A stretch of 64,000 nucleotides of DNA from Micromonospora sp. PLK6-60. Lineage in GTDB: Bacteria; Actinomycetota; Actinomycetes; Mycobacteriales; Micromonosporaceae. Positions 48,467 through 57,948 of the stretch are shown here, piece by piece. The notes beneath the pieces are model-generated. The model had not been told where the DNA came from. It did no database searches and saw only the letters and a program-made list of their open reading frames with translations. The translations under genes and the position numbers were made by a program. Location of the stretch: the NCBI RefSeq assembly GCF_019890675.1, contig NZ_JAIOAA010000006.1, positions 186,001 to 250,000 of the forward strand. The letters are read 5' to 3'. Position 1 is the stretch's first letter, and every line of letters starts with the position of its first letter.

Positions 48467-49525
48467 TCAGAGGAACAGCGTGCACATCGCGTACGCCGCC
48501 GGGGCGGCGAGGGCGAAGCCACCGAGCGGCCCCTGCAGGTGCCGGGCGACCCACATCGTCGGCGGCTCGCCGGCCATCAGGCGGCCCGCCTCGGCGTAGC
48601 CGACGGCCAGGTCGGCGAGGACCGCGGTGGCCGCGGTGACCACGCCGATCAACGCCCCGCTGGTCGGCGTGAAGCCGACCAGGTAGCTGCCGAGCACCGC
48701 GCTGACCAGCGTGCCGATCATCGCGCCGGCGACCACGCCGGCCGCCCCCCGGGGCACCTGCGGGGCGAGCCGGGGCCAGGGCGCCACGGCGTCGGTCAGT
48801 CGGGCGACGGTCAGCGCGACGCCGGCGGCGGTGAGGCAGACGGTGATCGCCTGGGTGCCGGCCGGGATCCGGCTCAGCACGATCAGGGTGGCGAAGGAGA
48901 CCACCCCGACCACGATCAGCAGGGTGGCGCCGAGCGACTCGGTCACCCGGGCCCGGTCCACCCGGCGGACCAGTTGGCCCAGCACCCCGAGCAGGAAGCC
49001 ACCGGCGGCCACGTAACCCAGTGGGGCCAGCGCGGCGATGTCGGAGCGTACGGCGGCGGCGTCCGCGGCCACCGCGGCGGCCGTGCTGACCAGCGCGACC
49101 ACCAGCAGCGCGGGCGGGCGCATGGCCATCGTCCAGGCGAGCACGTAGAGCAGCTGGACGCCGAGGATGATGCCCGCGAAGGGCAACCGGTGGCCGGGGC
49201 CGGCCGTCTGCGCGCCGAGCACCAGGCCGACGCCGAGCAGCGCGGCGAAGCCGGCCACGGTCAGCGCCAGCGGCCGGTTCACCGGCACCGGCGGGACGAT
49301 CTCCTCCTCGGCCGGCTCGGCCGGCTCGTCGTCGGCGCGGCGGGCCGGCTCACCACCGCGGCGGGCCCGGCGGGGGCCGCGCTTGCGTTGCGAACCGGTC
49401 TCCTCGTCGGCCGGGCCGGCGCCCGGCTCCGGCGGGTAGCCGCGGGACGGACCGGCCGGCGCCGGTCGGGGGCCGTCGGCCCACGGGTCACGGCCGGTCT
49501 CGGGCGAGGCGGAGGAGGGATACAC
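48467..49525 (-). CDS. Hypothetical polytopic membrane protein
   Basis: 352 residues, GTG start. A long Pro/Arg/Glu-rich cytoplasmic N-terminus (1-85) is followed by about nine hydrophobic segments from residue 87 onward (LALTVAGFAALLGVGLVLG; FAGIILGVQLLYVLAW; PALLVVALVSTAAAVAADA; and others). No motif of a known transporter or enzyme is seen. Conserved next to glnR in related genomes as far as I recall. Function unknown. The 252-bp gap to glnR shows no clear element. Confidence 0.65.
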   Translation of the reverse strand: MYPSSASPETGRDPWADGPRPAPAGPSRGYPPEPGAGPADEETGSQRKRGPRRARRGGEPARRADDEPAEPAEEEIVPPVPVNRPLALTVAGFAALLGVGLVLGAQTAGPGHRLPFAGIILGVQLLYVLAWTMAMRPPALLVVALVSTAAAVAADAAAVRSDIAALAPLGYVAAGGFLLGVLGQLVRRVDRARVTESLGATLLIVVGVVSFATLIVLSRIPAGTQAITVCLTAAGVALTVARLTDAVAPWPRLAPQVPRGAAGVVAGAMIGTLVSAVLGSYLVGFTPTSGALIGVVTAATAVLADLAVGYAEAGRLMAGEPPTMWVARHLQGPLGGFALAAPAAYAMCTLFL

Positions 49526-49777
49526 GACCCGATCGTGCCAGACCGACGGGCCGCCGCGGAGGTCACGGTTTCGGCAACGTTAAAAGTCGGCCCGCCAGGA
49601 GGGGCATCTCGGGCAAAGGGTAAGGACCGCCAAAGTGACCTCCGTGGCATCCGTTAGGCTCAACCCGTTACACCCGCCCCGTCATCGACGCCGGGACCCA
49701 CGAAGTTCTCAGCGGGCGGCCCGCCGGCCGCCGCTGGTCGCGCGCGGCCCGAGGGCCGCCGGGACGGAGGTGATCGT

Positions 49778-50491
49778 GTGGAGCTCCTGCTGTTGGTGAC
49801 CGCACGCGCAGGCGAGCCATCCGCGGTGCTGCCGGCACTCGACCTGCTGCCGCACTCGGTGCGTACCGCACCCCGGGACGTCCGGACGCTGGTTTCCGGC
49901 CCGAGCCCGGACGCGGTCCTGGTGGACGCCCGCTCCGAGCTGAGCGAGGCCCGGGCCACCTGCCGCATGCTGCACGCCACCGGGCTGGGGGTGCCGCTGG
50001 TCGCCGTGGTGACCGAGGCGGGCCTGATCGCGCTCAACGCCGACTGGGGCGTCGACGACGTCATCCTCGCCGGCGCCGGGCCCGCCGAGGTGGAGGCCCG
50101 GCTGCGGTTGGCGGTCGGCCGGCTGAGCAACGCGACGGCCGGCGCCGGCGGGTCGGTCCGGGCCGGTGAGCTGATGATCGACCCGGACACGTACGCCGCG
50201 AAGCTGAAGGGCCGCCCGCTCGACCTCACCTACAAGGAGTTCGAGCTGCTGAAGTTCCTGGCCCAGCACCCGGGCCGGGTGTTCACCCGCGACCAGCTGC
50301 TGCGCGAGGTCTGGGGATACGACTACTTCGGTGGCACCCGGACCGTCGACGTGCACGTGCGGCGGCTGCGGGCCAAGCTCGGCTCGGAATACGAGTCGAT
50401 GATCGGCACGGTGCGGCAGGTCGGCTACAAGTTCGTCGTACCGCCGTCGCGGTCGCTGCCGGACGCGGAGCCGGCGCCGATCCCGGTCTGA
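49778..50491 (+). CDS. glnR: GlnR-type orphan OmpR-family regulator
   Basis: 237 residues, GTG start after GGAGGTGATC. The atypical receiver has Asp50 (VLVDARSE) but not the full acidic pocket, as in GlnR; no kinase gene is near. Winged helix: [55 protein letters not shown]. GlnR controls nitrogen assimilation and, in some actinomycetes, sugar uptake and phosphate cross-talk. Orthologue of Rv0818 with mshD and pst nearby. Confidence 0.88.
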   Translation: MELLLLVTARAGEPSAVLPALDLLPHSVRTAPRDVRTLVSGPSPDAVLVDARSELSEARATCRMLHATGLGVPLVAVVTEAGLIALNADWGVDDVILAGAGPAEVEARLRLAVGRLSNATAGAGGSVRAGELMIDPDTYAAKLKGRPLDLTYKEFELLKFLAQHPGRVFTRDQLLREVWGYDYFGGTRTVDVHVRRLRAKLGSEYESMIGTVRQVGYKFVVPPSRSLPDAEPAPIPV

Positions 50492-50635
50492 CCGATCCCG
50501 CCCCCGGGCCACCGCGCGGTGGACTCTTTCCGATAAGCCCGTTTCGTTCGTGAAGCCGGTTCTATTCTGACTGCCGAGTCCGGCGGCGGAAGGGGCGGCG
50601 GTGCGCGCGGTGACCACGGGGGCGAGAGCGGGAGT

Positions 50636-51538
50636 GTGCCGGGCCCCGTCGAGGCGGGCCGGCTGATGCCGGGGGCGACCCGCCGTGGCGTGGCGGTGGC
50701 CGGCCTGGTCGTGGTGGCGCTGCTCGGCTCGGCGTACGCGCTCGGCCGCAGCATGGTGCCGGAACCGCCACGGGACACCGCTGTGGGCGCGAGCGCGACC
50801 GGCCCGCACTACGCCGAGCAGCCCGCCGAGGGCGGCGTCGGGCCGGGCGCGCCCGGCGGGCGCACACCGCCGGCCACCCAGGACGCGCCGACGACGCCGC
50901 CGGGCCCGGCGGAGGGCCCGACCCCGGACGGGTACGGCCCGTTCGGCAGCCGGATCAGCACCGGCTCCACCGAGGTCGCGCTCACCTTCGACGACGGCCC
51001 GGACCCGCAGTGGACGCCGCAGGTGCTGGACCTGCTCCGCACCTACCAGGTGAAGGCGACCTTCTGCGTCGTCGGTCAGAACGCGCAGGACCACCCGGAC
51101 CTGATCCAGGAGATCGTCGCCGACGGGCACACCCTCTGCAACCACACCTGGAGCCACGACACCCAGCTCGGCACCCGCTCCCCCGATCAGATCCGGGCCG
51201 ACCTGCTGCACACCAACGAGGCGATCCGGGCGGCGGTGCCGGACGCGCACATCGGCTACTTTCGCCAGCCGGGCGGCAACTGGAACTACCGGATCGTGTC
51301 GGCCGCCGAGGAGCTCGGCCTGACCCCGCTGCACTGGACGGTCGACCCGGCCGACTGGCAGGCGCCGGGCAGCGCCAAGATCGTGAACTCGGTGCTGGGC
51401 GGCACCGGGCCGGGCGCCATCGTGCTGCTGCACGACGCGGGCGGCGACCGGCGCGGCACCGTCGAGGCGTTGCACACGCTGCTGCCCGAGCTGCGCTACC
51501 GGTTCCGGCTGGAGGCGCTGCCCACCGGTGCCACCTGA
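50636..51538 (+). CDS. Polysaccharide deacetylase (CE4), membrane-anchored
   Basis: 300 residues. Signal-anchor helix at about 19-36, a proline-rich linker to about 100, then a NodB/CE4 domain: TFDDGPDPQW (catalytic base Asp and metal Asp), NHTWSHD (metal histidines), RQPGGNWN, VDPADWQAPG and VLLHDAGGDR (catalytic His). It would remove N-acetyl groups from peptidoglycan or another wall polymer outside the membrane. The start is uncertain (GTG 50636 or 50634 region, or ATG 50666). Confidence 0.88.
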   Translation: MPGPVEAGRLMPGATRRGVAVAGLVVVALLGSAYALGRSMVPEPPRDTAVGASATGPHYAEQPAEGGVGPGAPGGRTPPATQDAPTTPPGPAEGPTPDGYGPFGSRISTGSTEVALTFDDGPDPQWTPQVLDLLRTYQVKATFCVVGQNAQDHPDLIQEIVADGHTLCNHTWSHDTQLGTRSPDQIRADLLHTNEAIRAAVPDAHIGYFRQPGGNWNYRIVSAAEELGLTPLHWTVDPADWQAPGSAKIVNSVLGGTGPGAIVLLHDAGGDRRGTVEALHTLLPELRYRFRLEALPTGAT

Positions 51539-51625
51539 GCCCGGCCTCGCCGGCGCCGGCCCTCCGCAGCCCGGCGGCTACGGTGCCCGGCCTCGCCAGC
51601 GCCGGCCCTCCCCGGCGGCTACGGT
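51539..51625 (+). repeat. Duplicated leader of mshD
   Basis: Copy 1 (51539-51584, 46 bp) and copy 2 (51585-51625, 41 bp) are direct repeats that differ by one 5-bp gap (GCAGC) and one substitution. Each ends in GGCGGCTACGGTG. TACGGT of copy 2 is six bases before the mshD GTG and resembles a -10 box; copy 1 would give the same box 41 bp upstream. Confidence 0.8.
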
Positions 51626-51631
51626 GACGGG

Positions 51632-52555
51632 GTGAGCAACGCCGAGGCGACGATCGACGAGGTGACCCGGGCCGAGCGGCTGCGCCCCGACGAGACGGCC
51701 GAGATCCTGGCGCTGGCCCGGGTGGCCGGTGACGCCGACGGCGCCGACCCGCTCGACGAGCACGTGCTGCTGCGGCTGCGCGACCCGGGGGCCGCGGCGG
51801 TGCACCTGACCGCCCGCGCCACCGACGGCACGCTCACCGGCTACGCCCACCTGGACACCACCGACCCCGGCGGCATCGGGGTCGAGCTGGTGGTGCACCC
51901 GGCGTACCGGCGGCGGGGCACCGGCCGGGCGCTGGCGCGTGGGGTGCTGGCGGTGGCCGCCGGGCCGCTGCGCGCCTGGGCGCACGGCGACCACCCGTCC
52001 GCCGCGGCGCTCGCGGTCGACCTCGGGTTCGCCCGGGCCCGGGTGCTCTGGCAGCTGCGCCGCCCGCTGACCGCCCCGCTGGCCGAGCCACGGCTGCCCG
52101 ACGGGTTGACGCTGCGCGCCTACCGGCCGGGGGACGACGACGCGGCCTGGCTGGCGCTGAACGCGCGGGCCTTCGCGGAGCACCCCGAGCAGGGCCGGTG
52201 GACCGCCGACGATCTGCGGCTGCGGCTGGCCGAGCCGTGGTTCGACCCGGCCGGTTTCCTGCTCGCGGTGGAGGAGTCGAGCGGCCGGCTGCTCGGCTTC
52301 CACTGGACGAAGGTGCACGAGCGGCCCGGCTCGGCCCGGATCGGCGAGGTGTACGTGCTCGGGGTGGACCCGGCGGCGCACGGCGGCGGGCTGGGCCGGG
52401 CGCTGACCACGGCCGGGCTGGCGTACCTGCGCGACCGGCGGTCGCTGGACCGGGTGATGCTCTACGTGGACGAGTCCAACAGCGCGGCCGTGGCGCTGTA
52501 CGAGCGGCTCGGGTTCGCCCGCTGGTCCGCGCACGTCAACTACCACCTGGGCTGA
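51632..52555 (+). CDS. mshD: Mycothiol synthase MshD
   Basis: 307 residues. Two GNAT domains; transfers acetyl from acetyl-CoA to the Cys amine of Cys-GlcN-inositol, the last step of mycothiol synthesis. Acetyl-CoA loops HPAYRRRGTGRALARG (N-domain) and LGVDPAAHGGGLGRALTTAGL (C-domain, the active one), and late motif VMLYVDESNSAAVALYERLGFARWSAHVNY. GTG with TACGGT six bases before it (leaderless). As in M. tuberculosis, it lies between glnR and the pst genes. Confidence 0.93.
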   Translation: MSNAEATIDEVTRAERLRPDETAEILALARVAGDADGADPLDEHVLLRLRDPGAAAVHLTARATDGTLTGYAHLDTTDPGGIGVELVVHPAYRRRGTGRALARGVLAVAAGPLRAWAHGDHPSAAALAVDLGFARARVLWQLRRPLTAPLAEPRLPDGLTLRAYRPGDDDAAWLALNARAFAEHPEQGRWTADDLRLRLAEPWFDPAGFLLAVEESSGRLLGFHWTKVHERPGSARIGEVYVLGVDPAAHGGGLGRALTTAGLAYLRDRRSLDRVMLYVDESNSAAVALYERLGFARWSAHVNYHLG

Positions 52556-52702
52556 CCGGCCAGGTCGGTCACGGCACGGTCACGCGCCGACCTCGGCGCG
52601 GTAACTAGCCGCCCGACATATCCGATAAAGCGGATAGCTCGACCGGGGTTAACCGGAAAGTCAGCCGGCCATCAGGTAACCGCAACCGCGGTGGGCGGGC
52701 TT

Positions 52703-52724
52703 GTTCATCCCTCGTTCACTTCCG
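52703..52724 (+). promoter_or_regulatory. PHO-box-like repeats upstream of pstS
   Basis: Two adjacent 11-nt units GTTCATCCCTC (52703-52713) and GTTCACTTCCG (52714-52724) with no gap. They end 112 nt before the pstS start, in a 281-bp gap with no other feature I can identify. This is the standard arrangement for a PhoP/RegX3-activated pst operon. Confidence 0.8.
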
Positions 52725-52836
52725 ACCGGCGAACCGTCCACCTGGCCCTCCTACCTTTCGTGTCAGCCGGTCAGCGCACCGGTACCCGGCCACGGTCCGG
52801 GTGACCTGATCAAAGACGTGAAGGGAAACCCCTCAG

Positions 52837-53940
52837 GTGAAGCTCCAGCGGCACGGCGCCATCGCCTGCCTCGCTCTCGCGGCGGTGCTCGGTCTCAGTG
52901 CTTGCGGCTCGGACAACAACGAGCCGGCCGGCCCCTCGGCTTCCGGCTCCGCCGCCGCCGCCGACTGCGCCTCCGGCACCCTGAACGCGCAGGGCTCCTC
53001 CGCCCAGAAGAACGCCATGGCCGAGTGGATCAAGGCGTACCAGCAGCAGTGCTCCGGTACCACGGTCAACTACGAGCCCTCCGGCTCGGGCGCCGGCATC
53101 CAGGCGTTCATCGCCGGCACCGCCGACTTCGCCGGCTCCGACTCCGCCCTCAAGGAGGAGGAGCAGCCGCAGGCCGACGCCAAGTGCAACGGCGGCAAGG
53201 CGATCCACCTGCCGATGGTGATCGGCCCGGTCGCGGTGGCCTACAACCTCAGCGGCGTGGACAACCTCCAGCTCAAGCCGGCCACCCTGGCGAAGATCTT
53301 CGCCGGCAAGGTGACCAAGTGGGACGACGCGGCGATCAAGGCCGACAACCCGGACGCCAAGCTGCCGTCGAGCACCATCCAGACGGTGCACCGCTCCGAC
53401 GAGTCGGGCACCACCGACAACTTCACCAAGTTCCTGTCCAAGACCTCCGAGGCGGACTGGACCTTCGGCAACGCCAAGGCGTGGAAGGCCCCGGGCGGCA
53501 CCGGCGCCAAGGGCTCGGACGGCGTGGCCAGCGCGGTCAAGGGCGCCGACGGCAGCATCGGCTACATGGAGTGGTCGTACGCCGAGAACGCCGGCCTGAG
53601 CAAGGCCAAGATCGGCAACGGCAACGGTGAGTTCGCCGAGCTGACCGCCGAGTCGGCCGGCAAGACCATCGCCGGCGCCGAGGTCGAGGGCCAGGGCGAC
53701 GACCTGAAGATGAAGATCGACTACAACACCAAGGAGGCCGGGGCGTACCCGATCGTCCTGGTGACCTACGAGATCGTCTGCGACAAGGGCCTCGCCGCCG
53801 ACAAGCTGCCGCTGGTCAAGGGCCTGCTGGGCTACGCGGCCAGCAGCCAGGGCCAGTCGGAGCTGACCGAGCTGGGCTACGCCCCGCTGCCGGACTCGGT
53901 CCGTACCAAGGTCGAGGCCGCGGTCAAGAACCTCTCCTGA
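52837..53940 (+). CDS. pstS: Phosphate-binding lipoprotein PstS
   Basis: 367 residues, GTG start after AAGGGA. Signal peptide with lipobox LSAC; Cys23 is lipidated. Phosphate-site loops: GSSAQKNAM, YEPSGSGAGI, FAGSDSALKEEE and HRSDESGTTDNFTKFL, all typical. The mature protein is held at the outer membrane face and delivers phosphate to PstCA. First gene of pstSCAB, directly under the PHO-box repeats. Confidence 0.95.
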   Translation: MKLQRHGAIACLALAAVLGLSACGSDNNEPAGPSASGSAAAADCASGTLNAQGSSAQKNAMAEWIKAYQQQCSGTTVNYEPSGSGAGIQAFIAGTADFAGSDSALKEEEQPQADAKCNGGKAIHLPMVIGPVAVAYNLSGVDNLQLKPATLAKIFAGKVTKWDDAAIKADNPDAKLPSSTIQTVHRSDESGTTDNFTKFLSKTSEADWTFGNAKAWKAPGGTGAKGSDGVASAVKGADGSIGYMEWSYAENAGLSKAKIGNGNGEFAELTAESAGKTIAGAEVEGQGDDLKMKIDYNTKEAGAYPIVLVTYEIVCDKGLAADKLPLVKGLLGYAASSQGQSELTELGYAPLPDSVRTKVEAAVKNLS

Positions 53941-53979
53941 CCGAAGCGACACCACCTTCTCAACTAAGCGAGCGAGCAG

Positions 53980-55071
53980 ATGGGTGAAACCCCTCAGCGC
54001 TCGGCACACGCCGGCACCGGCGGGAACCCCGTGACCGAAGGTCACGAGCGGCCCGCCGGTGCCTCGGCGCGTGTGGCCGAGGCGCCACTTCGCACCCGTA
54101 CCCCCGACGAGAACGGAATGGGCGGCGGCGGTGCGCTGCCCCGGGCCAAGGCGTTCGGCGCGGAACGGGCGTTCCGCGCCCTCGCCCTGGCCGCCGGCAC
54201 CGCCGTGCTGGTCATCATCGCGGCGATCGCGGTCTTCCTGATCGCCAAGGCCGTCCCGGCGCTGCGGGCGAACACCGAGAACTTCTGGACCTACGAGGGC
54301 TGGTCCCCCAACGACTCGCAGCCGAAGTTCGGCATCGGCACGCTCGCCTTCGGCACCGTGCTCACCGCCGCGCTGGCGCTGCTCGTCGCGGTGCCGGTGG
54401 CGCTCGGCATCGCGCTCTACCTGTCGCACTACGCACCGCGCCGGGTCGGCACCACCCTGGGCTTCCTGATCGACCTGCTGGCCGCGGTGCCCAGCGTGGT
54501 GTTCGGCCTGTGGGGGCGGGACGTCTTCGTCAACCCGGTGCGGGACTTCTCGGCCTGGCTCAACGAATACTTCGGCTGGATCCCGCTGTTCGGCGGCGAC
54601 GGACCCTTCGGCCGCTCGATCATGCTGGGTTCGCTGGTGCTGGCGATCATGGTGCTGCCGATCATCACCTCGCTCTCCCGCGAGGTGTTCCTGCAGACCC
54701 CCACCATGAACGAGGAGGCCGCGCTCGCGCTCGGCGCCACCCGCTGGGAGATGCTGCGCACCGCGGTCCTGCCCTACGGCAAGCCCGGCATCATCGCCGC
54801 GGTGATGCTCGGCCTCGGCCGGGCCCTCGGCGAGACCATCGCGCTGGCGATGACCCTCGGCATCACCTTCGGCATCTCGTTCAACCTGATCCAGAACGGC
54901 GGCAACACCATCGCCGCGAACATCGCCAACGCGTTCGGCGAGGCGAACGCGAACGGCCGGGGCGCGCTGATCGCCTCCGGCCTGGTGCTCTTCGCCATCA
55001 CGCTGATCGTCAACATCACGGCCCGGGCGATCATCTACCGCCGCCGCGAGTTCACGGAGAGCGCCGCATGA
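53980..55071 (+). CDS. pstC: Phosphate ABC transporter permease PstC
   Basis: 363 residues. An unusually long hydrophilic N-terminus (about 1-65, Gly/Arg-rich) precedes six helices beginning ALALAAGTAVLVIIAAIAVFLI. EAA loop: NEEAALALGATRWEMLRTAVLPYGKPGIIAAVMLGLGRALGET. Its stop overlaps the pstA start by four bases (ATGA). Pairs with PstA to form the channel. Confidence 0.94.
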   Translation: MGETPQRSAHAGTGGNPVTEGHERPAGASARVAEAPLRTRTPDENGMGGGGALPRAKAFGAERAFRALALAAGTAVLVIIAAIAVFLIAKAVPALRANTENFWTYEGWSPNDSQPKFGIGTLAFGTVLTAALALLVAVPVALGIALYLSHYAPRRVGTTLGFLIDLLAAVPSVVFGLWGRDVFVNPVRDFSAWLNEYFGWIPLFGGDGPFGRSIMLGSLVLAIMVLPIITSLSREVFLQTPTMNEEAALALGATRWEMLRTAVLPYGKPGIIAAVMLGLGRALGETIALAMTLGITFGISFNLIQNGGNTIAANIANAFGEANANGRGALIASGLVLFAITLIVNITARAIIYRRREFTESAA

Positions 55072-56156
55072 CCACCACCCTCACCTCGCACCGATCCCGG
55101 CCGCCGGCCCAGCCGTCCACCCTGAAGGCGAAGCGGCTGCCCGCGTACGCGTCCCCGGCCATCGCCGTGGCCGCCCTGCTCGTCGCCGCCGCGCTGGTGC
55201 TCGGCACCGGCGTCGGCGGCCCGGTGCTCGTGGTCGTCGTCGGCGCGCTGCTCTACCTGGCCGGGCTCTTCGCCGCGGCGACCCGGGTGGAGGGGCGCCG
55301 GTCGGCCCGCGACCGCGCCTGGAGCGCCCTGATCCACTCCGCCTTCGTGCTCGCCGTGCTGCCGCTCGCCTCGGTGGTCTGGACCCTGGTCAGCAAGGGC
55401 GTCGAGCGCCTCGACGGCAACTTCTTCGGCACCTCGATGAACAACATCGGGGCCCGGGACCCGCAGGGCGGCGCCTACCACGCGATCGTCGGCACCTTGC
55501 AGCAGGTCGGGATCGCCACCCTGATCACCGTCCCGCTCGGCATCCTCTGCGCCATCTACATCGTCGAGTACGGCCGGGGCCGGTTCGCCTTCACCATCCG
55601 GTTCTTCGTCGACGTGATGACCGGCATCCCGTCGATCGTCTCCGGCCTGTTCATCCTGGCCTTCTGGGTGCTGATCGTGTCGCCGGTGTTCAACGACGGC
55701 CGGCCCGGCTTCTCCGGCTTCGCCGCCGCGCTGGCGCTGGCGGTGCTGATGCTGCCGACCGTCGTCCGCTCCACCGAGGAGATGCTGCGCCTGGTGCCCG
55801 CGCCGCTGCGCGAGGGCGCGTACGCCCTGGGCGTGGCGAAGTGGAAGACCATCCTGCGGGTGGTGCTGCCCACGGCGCTGCCCGGCATCGTCACCGGCGT
55901 GATGCTCGCGGTGGCCCGCGCCGCCGGCGAGACCGCCCCGGTGCTGCTGGTCGCCGGCGGTGGCGCCGCGATCAACTTCAACCCGTTCGAGAACAACCAG
56001 TCGTCGCTGGCCCTCTACGTCTACCAGCAGGCCGGTGACGCGTCGAAGTACGCGCCGGCGCGGGCCTGGACGGCGGCACTCACCCTGGTCGCGCTCGTGC
56101 TGATCCTGACGATCGCCGCGAAGCTGCTGGCCCGTCGCAACCGGCTCAGCCGATGA
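55068..56156 (+). CDS. pstA: Phosphate ABC transporter permease PstA
   Basis: 362 residues from ATG 55068. Basic N-terminus, two extra helices (about 27-47 and 50-68), then the six-helix permease core. EAA-like loop: [47 protein letters not shown]. Coupled upstream to pstC; the stop is 17 bases before the pstB start. Confidence 0.94.
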   Translation: MTTTLTSHRSRPPAQPSTLKAKRLPAYASPAIAVAALLVAAALVLGTGVGGPVLVVVVGALLYLAGLFAAATRVEGRRSARDRAWSALIHSAFVLAVLPLASVVWTLVSKGVERLDGNFFGTSMNNIGARDPQGGAYHAIVGTLQQVGIATLITVPLGILCAIYIVEYGRGRFAFTIRFFVDVMTGIPSIVSGLFILAFWVLIVSPVFNDGRPGFSGFAAALALAVLMLPTVVRSTEEMLRLVPAPLREGAYALGVAKWKTILRVVLPTALPGIVTGVMLAVARAAGETAPVLLVAGGGAAINFNPFENNQSSLALYVYQQAGDASKYAPARAWTAALTLVALVLILTIAAKLLARRNRLSR

Positions 56157-56173
56157 ACCCCGGAGGTACCACC

Positions 56174-56950
56174 ATGGCCAAGCGCGTCGACGCCACGAAC
56201 GTCACCGCCTACTACGGCGGCTTCAAGGCGATCGAGGACATCAACCTGACCGTCGAACCGAAGACGGTGACCGCCCTGATCGGGCCCTCCGGCTGCGGCA
56301 AGTCCACCTTCCTGCGGTCGATCAACCGGATGCACGAGGTGCTCCCGGGCGCCCGGGTCGAGGGCAGCCTGACCATCGACGGCCAGAACATCTACGACCG
56401 CGACGTCGACGTCACCGCCGTCCGCCGCACCATCGGCATGGTCTTCCAGCGCCCCAACCCGTTCCCCACCATGAGCATCTTCGACAACGTGGTGGCCGGG
56501 CTGCGGCTCAACGGGGTGAAGCGCAAGTCGGTCCTGGCGGAGACGGCCGAGAAGGCGCTGCGCTCGGCGAACCTCTGGGACGAGGTGAAGGACCGGCTGG
56601 CCAAGCCGGGCGCCGGCCTCTCCGGCGGCCAGCAGCAGCGGCTCTGCATCGCCCGCACCATCGCGGTCGAGCCGCAGGTGGTGCTGATGGACGAGCCCTG
56701 CTCGGCGCTGGACCCGATCTCGACGCTGGCCATCGAGGACCTGATGTTCCAGCTCAAGGACAAGTTCACCATCATCATCGTCACGCACAACATGCAGCAG
56801 GCCGCCCGGGTGTCGGACCGGACCGCGTTCTTCTCGATCGAGAAGACCGGTGACCCGGGCCGGCTCATCGAGTACGACAACACCCAGAAGATCTTCAGCA
56901 ACCCGGCGCAGAAGAAGACCGAGGACTACATCACCGGGCGCTTCGGCTGA
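56174..56950 (+). CDS. pstB: Phosphate ABC transporter ATPase PstB
   Basis: 258 residues from ATG 56174 (GGAGGT upstream; ATG 56153 is a less likely earlier start). Walker [11 protein letters not shown]-loop [13 protein letters not shown], signature [16 protein letters not shown], Walker [15 protein letters not shown]-loop IVTHNMQQA, and the PstB tail ITGRFG. Energises PstCA. No phoU follows; the phoU of this window is 52 kb away, beside senX3. A dispersed element begins at the base after its stop. Confidence 0.96.
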   Translation: MAKRVDATNVTAYYGGFKAIEDINLTVEPKTVTALIGPSGCGKSTFLRSINRMHEVLPGARVEGSLTIDGQNIYDRDVDVTAVRRTIGMVFQRPNPFPTMSIFDNVVAGLRLNGVKRKSVLAETAEKALRSANLWDEVKDRLAKPGAGLSGGQQQRLCIARTIAVEPQVVLMDEPCSALDPISTLAIEDLMFQLKDKFTIIIVTHNMQQAARVSDRTAFFSIEKTGDPGRLIEYDNTQKIFSNPAQKKTEDYITGRFG

Positions 56951-57008
56951 GGGGTAAGGAGGGTGCCCTTCTTAACGCATTCTGCATAGGAAGGGCCCCC
57001 TTTTAACA
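56951..57008 (+). repeat. Dispersed GGGGCCCC/GTTAAC element, copy A9
   Basis: Starts right after the pstB TGA, with arm GTAAGGAGGGTGCCC and spacer GCATTCTGCATAG. Its other end is about 15 bp from the Nudix stop on the opposite strand. Confidence 0.88.
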
Positions 57009-57022
57009 CCGCGCGGCGGGGC

Positions 57023-57856
57023 TCAGCGCACCACGAAGCGCGGCGCGGCACCGTCGGGGAACTCGACCCGGGGGGTGACCGGGCGGGCGAGGCCGCGGCT
57101 GGCCGCGGCGCGAGTCACCCCGGCCAGGTCCCCGGCGGCGGCCACCTCCGCCAGGTTGACCACGGTCGGCGGCAGCATGGTCAGCTCGCCGGCCGCCGCC
57201 CGGGCCAGGGCGTCCGCCGGCCGGACCCACATGGTGTGGTCGGCCTCGCCGGAGACGTCCCGGGTCCGCTGTCCCGCCGGCAGCAGGGCCACGAAAAAGT
57301 ACGTGTCGAAGCGGCGCGGCTCGAACTCCGGCGTGATCCACCGGCTCCACGGCAGCAGCAGGTCCGACCGGAGCGTCAGCCGCCGCCCGGCGAGCAGGTC
57401 GGCGAAGCCCAGCCGGTGGGCCACCAGCTCCTTGCGGGCCCGCTCCCACTCGTCGTCGCTGACGTCACCCACCACGGTGCCCGCGTCCGGCCCGGCCAGC
57501 AGCACGCCGGCCTCCTCGAAGACCTCCCGGGCGGCGGCGCAGACCACCGCCTGCGCGGCGTCCGGCGGCAGCGACAGCCGCTCGCCCCAGGCCGCCGGGG
57601 GCGGGCCCGCCCAGTCCAGGTGCGCCTGCGAGTCGGAGCGGTCCACCCCACCGCCGGGGAAGGCGTACATCCCGCCGAAGGCCATCCCGGCGACCCGGCG
57701 GATGACGTACGCCTCGAAGTCGTCGCCGGCGGGGCGGAGCAGCATGACGGTCGCCGCCACCCGGGGGACGGCGGGGGTGCCGCCCTCGGCGTAGAACCGG
57801 CGGGCGTTCTCGATCAGGCCGGGCGGGGCCGGGAAACCGTCGCTGTCGATCGTCAT
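57023..57856 (-). CDS. Nudix hydrolase, NUDT19-like
   Basis: 277 residues. TAGGCT lies six bases before the ATG (leaderless). Nudix box with a long insertion: YAFPGGGVDRSDSQ, about 40 residues, then AAREVFEEAGVLL. This split box occurs in NUDT19/CoA-diphosphatase-like proteins. Substrate is probably a nucleoside diphosphate derivative such as CoA; not certain. Convergent with pstB. Confidence 0.85.
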   Translation of the reverse strand: MTIDSDGFPAPPGLIENARRFYAEGGTPAVPRVAATVMLLRPAGDDFEAYVIRRVAGMAFGGMYAFPGGGVDRSDSQAHLDWAGPPPAAWGERLSLPPDAAQAVVCAAAREVFEEAGVLLAGPDAGTVVGDVSDDEWERARKELVAHRLGFADLLAGRRLTLRSDLLLPWSRWITPEFEPRRFDTYFFVALLPAGQRTRDVSGEADHTMWVRPADALARAAAGELTMLPPTVVNLAEVAAAGDLAGVTRAAASRGLARPVTPRVEFPDGAAPRFVVR

Positions 57857-57948
57857 TCCGCGAGCCTAGGCCACGTCCTGGCCAGGCCCCGTTCCCGACC
57901 CGTGGATCAGTTTTCCGGGCCCCACGCCCGCTCGGCTAGCGTGCCGGC

